The notes below the pieces were generated by a model. It was not told the origin of the DNA. It saw only the letters and a program-made list of their open reading frames with translations, and did no database searches. 10,829 bases of DNA. Source: Gammaproteobacteria bacterium. GTDB lineage: Bacteria; Pseudomonadota; Gammaproteobacteria; Competibacterales; Competibacteraceae. Shown here piece after piece: positions 1-7,000 of the stretch. Every line of letters starts with the position of its first letter. Position 1 is the first letter of the stretch. Position numbers and translations under genes: made by a program. The stretch spans positions 1 through 10,829 of the forward strand of contig PWUP01000062.1 of the NCBI GenBank assembly GCA_003562535.1. Reading direction: 5' to 3'.

Positions 1-129
1 ACCTGGTTCACCACTGCCGCTCCTGAATTCTGGTTGTTTGCCCTTGGGGCCTTATTCGTGCTGGTCACCGTGTTATTTCCCAAAGGTCTCATCGGTCTGC
101 TGCGCCGCCGAGGAGGGGAAGGCTCATGA
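1..129 (+). CDS. urtC: UrtC, urea ABC transporter permease (C-terminal end only)
   Basis: This is the last 42 codons of a gene that begins before the window, ending in TGA at 127-129. The visible peptide has one hydrophobic segment (EFWLFALGALFVLVTVLF) followed by PKGLIGL and a short basic, glycine-rich tail. That is how LivM/UrtC-type inner-membrane permeases end: a last membrane helix, then a cytoplasmic F-P-K-G-L motif. UrtC with UrtB forms the membrane channel of the high-affinity urea importer. The assignment rests mainly on context, because urtD and urtE follow in the standard UrtABCDE order. The stop overlaps the urtD start in an ATGA, so the two are probably translationally coupled. 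With so little sequence, a general branched-chain amino acid type permease cannot be excluded from this fragment alone. Confidence 0.82.
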   Translation, partial: TWFTTAAPEFWLFALGALFVLVTVLFPKGLIGLLRRRGGEGS

Positions 130-1034
130 GCGACGGACTGATTCGCCGGGATCGAGTGTTTGGTCTGCTGGCCGGTGAACCCGGTCGGGTCGAGCGCCTG
201 CGCGAGCGGGTGGTCGCCCGTGATCGGGTGTTCAACTTTATGGAGCGCTTCCCGCTGCCGGATACTGAGGTTGTCATGGATGCCGGTACCTTGCTGTATT
301 TAGAAGGGGTAACGGTCAGCTTTGATGGCTTTAAGGCTCTGAATGATTTGAATCTCTACATTGACGACGGTGAGCTGCGCTGTATTATCGGCCCCAACGG
401 GGCGGGTAAAACCACGATGATGGATGTGATTACCGGCAAAACCCGGCCTGATCAAGGCAAAGTCTTTTTTGGTCGCAATACCAATCTACTGACGCTGGAC
501 GAGGCCGCAATTGCCGCCGCCGGTATTGGTCGCAAGTTTCAACAGCCGACGGTCTTTGAAAACCTGAGTGTTTTTCACAATCTGGAACTGTCTATGGCCG
601 CCGATAAAGGCATTTGGTCGAGTTTGACTTGGCAGCTTAATGGCTTGCAGCGTGACCGCATCGATGAGGTTTTAGAACTCATCGGCCTAGACACCCAGCG
701 CCATCAGCGGGCGGGGGCGCTGTCGCATGGGCAAAAACAATGGTTGGAAATCGGCATGTTGCTGACCCAAAACCCCTTGCTGTTACTGGTCGATGAGCCG
801 GTGGCGGGGATGACCGAGCACGAGGTGGAACAGACGGCAGAGCTGCTGGTGGCGCTAGCCGGTCAGCACTCCGTGGTTGTGGTCGAACATGATATGGCGT
901 TTGTGCGTTCCATTGCCCGCCGAGTCACGGTATTGCATGAAGGCCATGTGCTGGCTGAGGGCAGTATGGAGCAGATCCAGAATAACCCCAAGGTCATCGA
1001 AGTCTATTTAGGAGCCGCCGATGCTGACGGTTAA
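126..1034 (+). CDS. urtD: UrtD, urea ABC transporter ATP-binding protein
   Basis: This is one of two cytoplasmic ATPase subunits powering urea import through UrtB/UrtC. The 302-residue protein has Walker A GPNGAGKTT at about 89-97, a Q-loop at about 139-140 (KFQQPTVF), the signature LSHGQ at 199-203 followed by KQWLEIGMLL, Walker B LLLLVDEP ending at 225, and the H-loop His at 255 (VVEHDM). LSHGQKQWLEIGM and the stretch VSFDGFKALNDLNLYIDDGELRCIIGPNG are typical of UrtD rather than LivG. The ATG at 126 is chosen because a purine-rich GGAGGGGAAGG lies just upstream and it makes an ATGA overlap with urtC. About 55 residues precede the ATPase core; UrtD proteins often carry such an extension. Here it contains RDRVF twice, at 8-12 and 32-36. 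The 3' end overlaps urtE by 14 bp. Confidence 0.95.
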   Translation: MSDGLIRRDRVFGLLAGEPGRVERLRERVVARDRVFNFMERFPLPDTEVVMDAGTLLYLEGVTVSFDGFKALNDLNLYIDDGELRCIIGPNGAGKTTMMDVITGKTRPDQGKVFFGRNTNLLTLDEAAIAAAGIGRKFQQPTVFENLSVFHNLELSMAADKGIWSSLTWQLNGLQRDRIDEVLELIGLDTQRHQRAGALSHGQKQWLEIGMLLTQNPLLLLVDEPVAGMTEHEVEQTAELLVALAGQHSVVVVEHDMAFVRSIARRVTVLHEGHVLAEGSMEQIQNNPKVIEVYLGAADADG

Positions 1035-1710
1035 GGGCTTAAACCAATACTATAGCGAAAGCCATATTCTCCGCGATGTGGATTTAACCGTGCCGACCGG
1101 GAGCTGTACCTGTTTGATGGGGCGCAACGGCGTGGGTAAAACCACCCTGCTCAAAGCCATTATGGGGCTGGTGCGGATTCGTTCCGGCCATATTGAGTAC
1201 GCTGGGCAGACGCTGAGCAAAACCCCCGCTCACTACCGCGCCCGAGTGGGGATAGGCTATGTCCCTCAAGGACGGGAGATTTTCCCGCAGCTCACCGTAG
1301 AAGAGAACCTATTAATCGGTCTGGACATCACCGGAGCCAAGCACATCCCAGAGCGGATATTTGAGTTATTTCCGATCCTGAAAACCATGCGCCGCCGTCG
1401 CGGTGGGGATTTATCCGGGGGTCAACAGCAGCAGTTAGCCATCGGTCGGGCGCTGGCTTTGCAACCTAAGTTATTAATTCTCGATGAACCCACTGAAGGC
1501 ATTCAGCCCAGCATTGTGCAGGAAATCGGCCAAGTCATCCGTCGTCTTAACCAAGACGACGGACTGACGGTGTTGCTGGTGGAGCAGAAATTACCCTTTG
1601 CGCGTAAGGTCGCGGAACATTTTTCCATCATGGAGCGTGGGCGTCTGGTTGCCACGGGTGCCATGCCGGAGCTGAATGATGAGCTAGTGCGGCAGTATTT
1701 ATCGGTGTGA
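1021..1710 (+). CDS. urtE: UrtE, urea ABC transporter ATP-binding protein
   Basis: This is the second ATPase of the urea importer, pairing with UrtD under the UrtB/UrtC channel. The 229 residues match the usual size. Motifs in order are Walker A GRNGVGKTT at 34-42, Q-loop Gln at 83 (YVPQGREIFPQLTVEENL), signature LSGGQ at 131-135 followed by QQQLAIGRAL, and Walker B LLILDEP at 151-157 followed by TEGIQPSIV. The H-loop position reads VEQ with Gln 189 instead of His; this is common in LivF/UrtE-type subunits and is not a defect. GRNGVGKTTLLKAIMGL with the IQPSIV segment points to UrtE rather than LivF. The ATG lies inside the end of urtD, with GGAG about 6 bases upstream. It is the last gene of the operon on this side. 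No urease genes follow, because the next gene is convergent. Confidence 0.95.
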   Translation: MLTVKGLNQYYSESHILRDVDLTVPTGSCTCLMGRNGVGKTTLLKAIMGLVRIRSGHIEYAGQTLSKTPAHYRARVGIGYVPQGREIFPQLTVEENLLIGLDITGAKHIPERIFELFPILKTMRRRRGGDLSGGQQQQLAIGRALALQPKLLILDEPTEGIQPSIVQEIGQVIRRLNQDDGLTVLLVEQKLPFARKVAEHFSIMERGRLVATGAMPELNDELVRQYLSV

Positions 1711-1720
1711 TCGCTAAACT

Positions 1721-1741
1721 CCCTCTCCCTTTGGGAGAGGG
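1721..1741. terminator. Perfect palindrome between convergent urtE and hemN, probable bidirectional terminator and dispersed repeat
   Basis: Arms CCCTCTCCC (1721-1729) and GGGAGAGGG (1733-1741) are perfectly complementary around a TTT loop, giving a 9-bp GC-rich hairpin in either transcript. It sits 10 bases past the urtE stop and 10 bases past the hemN stop, where both transcripts need to end. There is no clear U-tract on either side, so intrinsic termination is inferred, not shown. The sequence, followed by TTGGAGTGA, resembles a short palindromic repeat (CCCTCTCCC...GGGAGAGGG then TGGGGTGAG) that I recognise as scattered between genes in many proteobacteria, so it may be a REP-like copy used as a terminator. 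Confidence 0.6.
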
Positions 1742-1751
1742 TTGGAGTGAC

Positions 1752-3131
1752 TCATATTGCCCGCGAAAACCGTTGGGATTGCGTCTGAGCCAGATAACGA
1801 TCAAACACCATGCAGATATTGCGAATCAATAAGCGACCCGCAGGGCGAACCCGAATGCGATCGACGTGTAAATCAACCAGACCGTCTAAAGCCAATTGCT
1901 CCATCTCTTGGAGTTCAGAAGCAAAATAGTCTTTAAAACTAATATCAAACGTATCTTCAATAGCGGTGAAATTTAGCTCAAAATGGCAAATCAACTGAGT
2001 GATCACCGCACGGCGTAAGCGATCATCATGATTGAGTTTCACACCGCGCCAGAGCGGTAATTGATCTTTATCCAGACAGCCATAATAGCCATCCAAGGTT
2101 TTCAGATTTTGGCTGTAACTGTCACCTACATGACCGATGGAGGTGATGCCTAGACCGATGAGATCGCTATCGGCACAGGTGCTGTAACCTTGGAAATTGC
2201 GTTGTAAGGTGCCTTGCTGTTGTGCCAAGGTCAGCTCATCATTAGGTTTGGCGAAATGATCCATGCCGATATACACATAGCCGGCGTCGGTCAAGCGCTC
2301 AATGGTGCGCTGTAGAATCTTGAGCTTCACTGCTGGAGACGGCAAATCATCGGCATTGATCTGTCGTTGCACCTTGAACAATTCTGGGAGGTGTGCGTAG
2401 TTGAATACCGATAAGCGATCGGCATCCAAATCGATGACCACATCCAAGGTGCGCTCAAAACTGTCCACACTTTGCTTGGGCAGTCCGTAGATTAAATCCA
2501 AGCTAATGGAGCGGAATTGATGCTCGCGAGCCGCACGCATAGCGGCTTCGGTAATGTCCAAGGACTGCACCCGATTGACCGCTTCCTGCACGGCGATGTC
2601 CACATCCTGCACGCCTAAGCTGATGCGGTTAAACCCCAGCTCACGCAGTAAAGCGATGGTATCCGGTCCGGCTTCACGCGGATCAATTTCTACGGAGTAT
2701 TCACCTTGGTCATCAGGCAGGAACGGGAATAAATCGTGGGTGATCCGGATCAGTTCACGCATTTGCTCATCACTGATGAACGTCGGCGTACCGCCGCCCC
2801 AGTGCAATTGCTCAACGGGTCGCTGTGAGTCGAAGAGCTCAGCCTGCAACGCCATTTCACGGTACAGTCGATCCAGATAAGGCTGAGCACGGGAGCGGTT
2901 GGCGGTAACGATTTTATTGCACCCGCAGTAGTAGCATACTTGGGCACAAAACGGCAGGTGGAAATACAGCGACAGGGGCGCACCTTTGCGATTACCTGCC
3001 TCAACCTCCTGAAGATAATCATCCAGACTAAACGCTTCATGAAACTGAACCGCTGTCGGATACGAGGTATACCGCGGTCCAGGACGGTCATACTTACGGA
3101 GTAAATCAGGCGCGAAATCGATTGCAGACAT
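1752..3131 (-). CDS. hemN: HemN, oxygen-independent coproporphyrinogen III oxidase (radical SAM)
   Basis: HemN decarboxylates coproporphyrinogen III to protoporphyrinogen IX without oxygen, using S-adenosylmethionine and a [4Fe-4S] cluster, and so supports anaerobic haem synthesis in the cytoplasm. From the ATG at 3131 the protein has 459 residues (E. coli about 457). The N-terminus (KYDRPGPRYTSYPTA) is diagnostic. The radical-SAM motif is C62-x3-C66-x2-C69-x-C71, with Tyr 56 just before it, at the same numbers as in E. coli HemN, which argues for this start. WGGGTPTFIS follows at about 111-120. A TTG five codons upstream (3146) is an alternative giving 464 residues; neither start has a clear Shine-Dalgarno sequence. 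The C-terminal HemN-specific domain is complete. The promoter upstream carries an FNR/Anr-type box. The gene is convergent with urtE and separate from the glycogen operon. Confidence 0.96.
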   Translation of the reverse strand: MSAIDFAPDLLRKYDRPGPRYTSYPTAVQFHEAFSLDDYLQEVEAGNRKGAPLSLYFHLPFCAQVCYYCGCNKIVTANRSRAQPYLDRLYREMALQAELFDSQRPVEQLHWGGGTPTFISDEQMRELIRITHDLFPFLPDDQGEYSVEIDPREAGPDTIALLRELGFNRISLGVQDVDIAVQEAVNRVQSLDITEAAMRAAREHQFRSISLDLIYGLPKQSVDSFERTLDVVIDLDADRLSVFNYAHLPELFKVQRQINADDLPSPAVKLKILQRTIERLTDAGYVYIGMDHFAKPNDELTLAQQQGTLQRNFQGYSTCADSDLIGLGITSIGHVGDSYSQNLKTLDGYYGCLDKDQLPLWRGVKLNHDDRLRRAVITQLICHFELNFTAIEDTFDISFKDYFASELQEMEQLALDGLVDLHVDRIRVRPAGRLLIRNICMVFDRYLAQTQSQRFSRAI

Positions 3132-3159
3132 GATAATGGTAGCCAATTAGAATCAGTAT

Positions 3160-3172
3160 TTTAAGAATTGTA
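3160..3172 (-). promoter_or_regulatory. hemN promoter core (-10 element and predicted start)
   Basis: On the minus strand TACAAT (3172-3167) matches the sigma-70 -10 consensus TATAAT at five of six positions. Transcription would start near 3160, giving a leader of about 29 nt to the preferred ATG. No good -35 hexamer sits 17 bp upstream; instead an FNR/Anr-type box occupies that region, as expected for an activator-dependent class II promoter. A second AT-rich hexamer, TAAAAT (3163-3158), is a less well spaced alternative. Confidence 0.55.
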
Positions 3173-3194
3173 ACCTGCACCGCTAGGGCGTGCT

Positions 3195-3208
3195 TTGATC
3201 TGAGTCAA
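3195..3208 (-). promoter_or_regulatory. FNR/Anr-type binding site upstream of hemN
   Basis: The minus strand reads TTGACTCAGATCAA, which matches the FNR/Anr consensus TTGAT-N4-ATCAA at nine of ten defined positions. Its centre (3201.5) is 41.5 bp upstream of the start predicted from the TACAAT -10, and 22 bp separate box and -10. That is the standard geometry of a class II FNR-activated promoter. FNR/Anr control of hemN is known in other gammaproteobacteria; here it is inferred from sequence only. No + strand gene starts nearby, so hemN is the natural target. Confidence 0.72.
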
Positions 3209-3222
3209 GCTAAGATATAATC

Positions 3223-3249
3223 AGCTCTGATAAAAAATCAGACCCAGCT
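3223..3249. repeat. AT-rich interrupted inverted repeat after glgB
   Basis: TCTGAT (3226-3231) and ATCAGA (3237-3242) pair around an AAAAA loop. The stem can be extended by AGC (3223-3225) with GCT (3247-3249) across a bulge. It lies about 20-45 bp past the glgB stop, so it could slow or end the glycogen-operon transcript before hemN. The stem is weak and has no following U-tract in the - direction, so a terminator role is only a possibility. Confidence 0.3.
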
Positions 3250-3268
3250 CGCCCTATAGGTGCCTAAG

Positions 3269-5425
3269 TTAAGTGACTGAAGGTTGCAAAATCAACGCCC
3301 CGAGCGGAGGCAAGGTCAAATTCAGCGACCATTCATGACCGTGGAAAGGTATGGCTTCAGCCGTAATCTGGCCTAAATTGCCAACACCACTGCCCCCATA
3401 ATATTCCGCATCGCTGTTGAGGATTTCTCGATAATCACCAGGCAGTGGTACGCCGATCCGATAGCCGGTACGGATCAAGGGCGTACAATTGTACACCACG
3501 ACCACGCAATCGGTCTCACCACGGCGGACAAAGGAAAAGACACTTTGTAAATTGTCGGCACCATTGATCCACTCAAACCCTGCGCCCTGAACATCCCGCC
3601 GATGCAGTGCGGGGATCTGGGTGTGCAAGCGATTCAAATCGCGCACTAATTGTTGTATCCCCGCATGCCAATGGCTGTGCAGCAAATCCCAGTCCAGAGC
3701 GCGGTCATGACTCCACTCCCGCCCCTGACCGAATTCATTGCCCATAAACAGCAATTTTTTGCCGGGATGCGCGAACATGAAACTGTAGTACAGCCGCAAA
3801 TTAGCAAACTGCTGCCAAGTATCCCCCGGCATACGCGCTAGAATCGACCCCTTGCCATGCACCACCTCATCGTGCGACAAGGGCAAGACAAAGTTCTCGC
3901 TGAACGCATAAACTAAGCCAAAGGTAATCTTATCATGATGGTAGCGGCGATGGATGGGGTCTTCACCGATGTAATTCAGCGTATCGTGCATCCAGCCCAT
4001 ATTCCATTTGTAGGTGAAGCCCAAGCCCCCAAGATAGGTAGGCCGCGACACCATCGGCCAAGCGGTGGATTCCTCGGCGATTGTGGTCGCCCCTGCCGCA
4101 TGGACAGCAGCATTCATGCGTTGCAAAAAGGCTACCGCATCGAGATTTTCATTGCCTCCGTATTCATTGGGCAACCATTCACCCTCGCGGCGCGAATAAT
4201 CGAGGTACAGCATCGAGGCCACCGCATCGACTCGCAGGGCATCAATATGGTATTCCTTGATCCAAAACAAAGCATTAGCAATGAGATAATTGCACACCTC
4301 AGTGCGGCCAAAATTGAATACCAGTGTTCCCCAGTCCGGTTGCTCACCGCGTCGTGGATCGTCATGCTCATACAGAGCCGTACCGTCAAAACGCCCTAAG
4401 CCGTGAGTATCTTTAGGAAAATGCGCGGGCACCCAGTCGATAATGACACCAATACCGGCTTGATGGCAGCAATCCACAAAATATTTGAAATCATCCGGCG
4501 AACCAAAACGGTACGTCGGGGCAAACAAGCCAATCGGTTGATACCCCCAAGACCCGTCAAAAGGGTGCTCACTGACCGGTAACAATTCGATATGGGTAAA
4601 CCCCATATCGTTGACATAGGGCACAAGCTGCTCGGCCAGTTCACGATAACTCAAAAACTGGCCGTCTTCACGCCGCCGCCAAGACCCCAGATGCACTTCG
4701 TACACACTGAGCGGTTCATCTAATGCGCAATGGCGTTGTGAACGCCAGTGCTCATCCCGCCATGAGTAGTCACTGTCATGAACAATGCAGGCATTCCCTG
4801 GCGGGGCTTCCATCGCACGGGCAAAAGGATCTGCTTTCAGCGGCAAGAGCTGTTTCTGTGGACCTAACAGCTCAAATTTGTACAACGCCCCCGAACCAAT
4901 ACCGGGAATAAAAATATCCCAAACCCCATTGCCGGGGTGGTAACGCATCGGATGACGACGTCCGTCCCAGTCATTAAACGTACCTACCACACTCACTCGG
5001 TACGCATTGGGTGCCCAGACGGCAAAATACACACCGGCCACACCCGCCAATTCCATGCAATGCGCCCCTAGGCGCTGATAGAGTTGCTCGTGAGTCCCTT
5101 CCGCCATCAGGTAACGATCCAACTCACCCATCGGTGAGTCAAACCGATACGGATCATCAATCATCCACTGATGATCACCCGTGCTGAGACCGAGCCGATA
5201 CGCGGTCACCGGGCGGGTGAAGCGGGCTTCAAACAGGCCCGCTGGGTGAACGCGCGGCATCTCAATCGAGCGGTTATCCTCCAGAGAGTGGAGGGTCACC
5301 GTCTGGGCTTGCGGCTGGAAGCTGCGCACAATCCAATACCCATCATTGGTAGAATGCGCCCCTAATAAGGCAAAGGGATCGCGGTGTTCACCACGAATTA
5401 GGGCTTCTAAATCGGTTTGGGTCAT
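3269..5425 (-). CDS. glgB: GlgB, 1,4-alpha-glucan branching enzyme
   Basis: GlgB cuts alpha-1,4-glucan chains and re-attaches them as alpha-1,6 branches (GH13), finishing glycogen made by GlgA. The protein has 718 residues (E. coli 728), with two N-terminal beta-sandwich domains (about 10-105 and 120-220), a catalytic barrel (about 240-600) and a C-terminal beta domain. Active-site regions are visible: WVPAHFP with His 335; DALRVDAVASML with Arg 398 and nucleophile Asp 400; IAEESTAWP with acid/base Glu 451; LSHDEVVHGK with Asp 519. GGLGFTYKWNMGWMHDTLNY and KKLLFMGNEFGQGREW are near-identical to enterobacterial GlgB. The start is firm: GGAGGAG lies about 10 bases upstream and the ATG overlaps the glgA stop as ATGA. 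It is the last gene of the cysQ-to-glgB unit. No defects were seen. Confidence 0.97.
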   Translation of the reverse strand: MTQTDLEALIRGEHRDPFALLGAHSTNDGYWIVRSFQPQAQTVTLHSLEDNRSIEMPRVHPAGLFEARFTRPVTAYRLGLSTGDHQWMIDDPYRFDSPMGELDRYLMAEGTHEQLYQRLGAHCMELAGVAGVYFAVWAPNAYRVSVVGTFNDWDGRRHPMRYHPGNGVWDIFIPGIGSGALYKFELLGPQKQLLPLKADPFARAMEAPPGNACIVHDSDYSWRDEHWRSQRHCALDEPLSVYEVHLGSWRRREDGQFLSYRELAEQLVPYVNDMGFTHIELLPVSEHPFDGSWGYQPIGLFAPTYRFGSPDDFKYFVDCCHQAGIGVIIDWVPAHFPKDTHGLGRFDGTALYEHDDPRRGEQPDWGTLVFNFGRTEVCNYLIANALFWIKEYHIDALRVDAVASMLYLDYSRREGEWLPNEYGGNENLDAVAFLQRMNAAVHAAGATTIAEESTAWPMVSRPTYLGGLGFTYKWNMGWMHDTLNYIGEDPIHRRYHHDKITFGLVYAFSENFVLPLSHDEVVHGKGSILARMPGDTWQQFANLRLYYSFMFAHPGKKLLFMGNEFGQGREWSHDRALDWDLLHSHWHAGIQQLVRDLNRLHTQIPALHRRDVQGAGFEWINGADNLQSVFSFVRRGETDCVVVVYNCTPLIRTGYRIGVPLPGDYREILNSDAEYYGGSGVGNLGQITAEAIPFHGHEWSLNLTLPPLGALILQPSVT

Positions 5426-6999
5426 CGCGGTCCTGCTCCTCCATACAGTTGCTTGATATAGGCTTGAGCGCTGTCACTCCACAAAAAGCGTGCGGCAGCG
5501 GCATTATGGACAATGTCATGCCAACGCTCAGGATAGTTACGCCGTAGTTTCAATGCTTCGTGCACTGTCATCACTAAATGCTCGGCTTGTTCGCTTAAGC
5601 TGTCTCCTGAAAACACAAATCCATTAACCCCGTGGCTTACCGTATCATGTAACCCCCCTACATCGCGAACCAAACACGGTTGTCCCGCCCGCATGGCCAA
5701 CATTTGGCTGATACCACAGGGCTCAAAAGAACTCGGCATCAAAAATAAATCCCCACAATGATAAAGCGCTTGGGATACCGTATCCGAATACCCATAGAGA
5801 AACAAAAAATTGCCACGCTGCCCGGCTATTTCAGTAAAAAATTGCCGATACTCAGGATCGCCTTGACCCAAGAGAATCAACACCCCCTGTTCCCCTAAAC
5901 CATCCAGCAGGTGTTCCAGAGCGGAGCGGCCATCGGTACAGGGCTGAATCAGCAAGCGGAATTTCTGGCTGGTCAGACGCCCAATGCTGGTCATGACCGT
6001 CTCTGGACGCCGTGTCCGCCAGCGGTTCAATTGATTCAGCGCAATAAAATGGCAACTGGCCACCTGAGCCGAACGCCCTACCCAGGCCAGAATTTGGCGG
6101 TTAAGCAATTGGACAACATCCGACCAATGCCAATCCACCGGATAATTGTCGGCGTAATTACAGCCATTCAGAATACCGTGTAAGCGATCCTGTGCCTGCG
6201 CTTGCATCAAATCGCGCTCTAACCCCTCACCGCCATAATAACCGCGTGCTTCCACATCACTGGGGTGCAGAATTTCACGCGCATAGCTGGGAGAGACGGT
6301 GTGTACCGCATCAGCAAGACGAATAGCGGTTGCCATGGGGTTCATACACTGTGGCCAACGAGGATCCGCCACTAAGGCATGCGGATAGTTTACATCCGGA
6401 AACCATTTAGCCAGTGACGAGGGATCATCGTCCAGCGGCCTAACCCCTTGCAAGGCCAAATTATGAATGGTGAACACACAGCGTACCGATTGCAGCGGCC
6501 AGTAGCGCGAACGACAGCGGCGTAGTAGCAAAAAAAACGCCGTATGCCAATCATGTAAATGAATCACCTCCGGCATCTCACAGTGCCCTTGGACTAACAG
6601 CTCCGCTGCAGCGGCACAGAAAAACGCAAACTTAGTGGCATCGCGTGCAAAGGGACGCCCCGGTGGGTCATCACAATACAAATGCCCAGGCCCACAGAGT
6701 GAGAACAAGGGATGTTCTACTACCCAGTGGCGCACCTGGACGCTGGCAGCATAACCGGGCCGAGTGGGTACCGAGTAGAGCACCACTTGACGGGTACTGC
6801 CCGCAAAACTCACCGGAAACGTAGCAAGGGCTTGAGCACCCGGTTGTGCGGACAAATGCCCATAGCCGGGTATGATGACCGTGACGCGACAGCCCAATTC
6901 GACCAAGGCCGGGGGGAGATCACGCAAGACATCACCGATGCCGCCGACTTTCGCTTTGGGCAGGGCATCGTTTTCTGCCGCCAGCATGACAATGTCCAT
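5422..6999 (-). CDS. glgA: GlgA-type glycogen synthase (GT5)
   Basis: This is predicted to transfer glucose from ADP-glucose to the non-reducing end of alpha-1,4-glucan. The 525-residue protein has two Rossmann-like domains: an N-terminal GT5 domain (about 1-290) opening with MDIVMLAAENDALPKAKVGGIGDV, and a C-terminal GT1-like domain (about 330-525). Landmarks are the nucleotide-sugar loop K17-V-G-G-I-G-D, HLHDWHTAFF (about 148-156), FTIHNLALQGV (about 176-186), GRLTSQK with Arg 341 and Lys 346, and FEPCG with Glu 426. It departs from the E. coli type: KTGGLGD reads KVGGIGD, PSRFEPCG reads PSSFEPCG, and it is roughly 50 residues longer, with the NGID-type segment replaced by NGCNYADNYPVDW. 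The catalytic residues remain, so it is probably active, but ADP-glucose as donor is family inference. The ATG is one base past the pgm stop with no clear Shine-Dalgarno, suggesting coupling to pgm. Confidence 0.9.
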   Translation of the reverse strand: MDIVMLAAENDALPKAKVGGIGDVLRDLPPALVELGCRVTVIIPGYGHLSAQPGAQALATFPVSFAGSTRQVVLYSVPTRPGYAASVQVRHWVVEHPLFSLCGPGHLYCDDPPGRPFARDATKFAFFCAAAAELLVQGHCEMPEVIHLHDWHTAFFLLLRRCRSRYWPLQSVRCVFTIHNLALQGVRPLDDDPSSLAKWFPDVNYPHALVADPRWPQCMNPMATAIRLADAVHTVSPSYAREILHPSDVEARGYYGGEGLERDLMQAQAQDRLHGILNGCNYADNYPVDWHWSDVVQLLNRQILAWVGRSAQVASCHFIALNQLNRWRTRRPETVMTSIGRLTSQKFRLLIQPCTDGRSALEHLLDGLGEQGVLILLGQGDPEYRQFFTEIAGQRGNFLFLYGYSDTVSQALYHCGDLFLMPSSFEPCGISQMLAMRAGQPCLVRDVGGLHDTVSHGVNGFVFSGDSLSEQAEHLVMTVHEALKLRRNYPERWHDIVHNAAAARFLWSDSAQAYIKQLYGGAGPR

Positions 7000-7000
7000 G

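Noticed and set aside
1611..1640. UrtE with a broken H-loop (Gln in place of His at residue 189)
   Set aside because: Gln at this position (VEQ) is usual in LivF/UrtE-type ATPases; the relevant codon lies at 1585-1587 and no defect is implied.
2554..2880. A 108-codon + strand open frame inside hemN
   Set aside because: It is antisense to the conserved HemN region; the Ser/Arg-rich composition is typical of a complementary-strand shadow.
3216..3221. TATAAT on the + strand next to the FNR-type box
   Set aside because: It is only 7 bp from the box, which is wrong spacing for an activated promoter, and no + strand gene follows.
3223..3249. Strong intrinsic terminator after glgB
   Set aside because: The stem is short and AT-rich and there is no U-tract after it in the direction of glgB transcription; kept only as a low-confidence inverted repeat.
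3935..4399. A 154-codon + strand open frame inside glgB
   Set aside because: It lies wholly antisense to the glgB catalytic domain, whose conserved motifs span this stretch; the product has no recognisable domain, so it is a shadow of coding bias.
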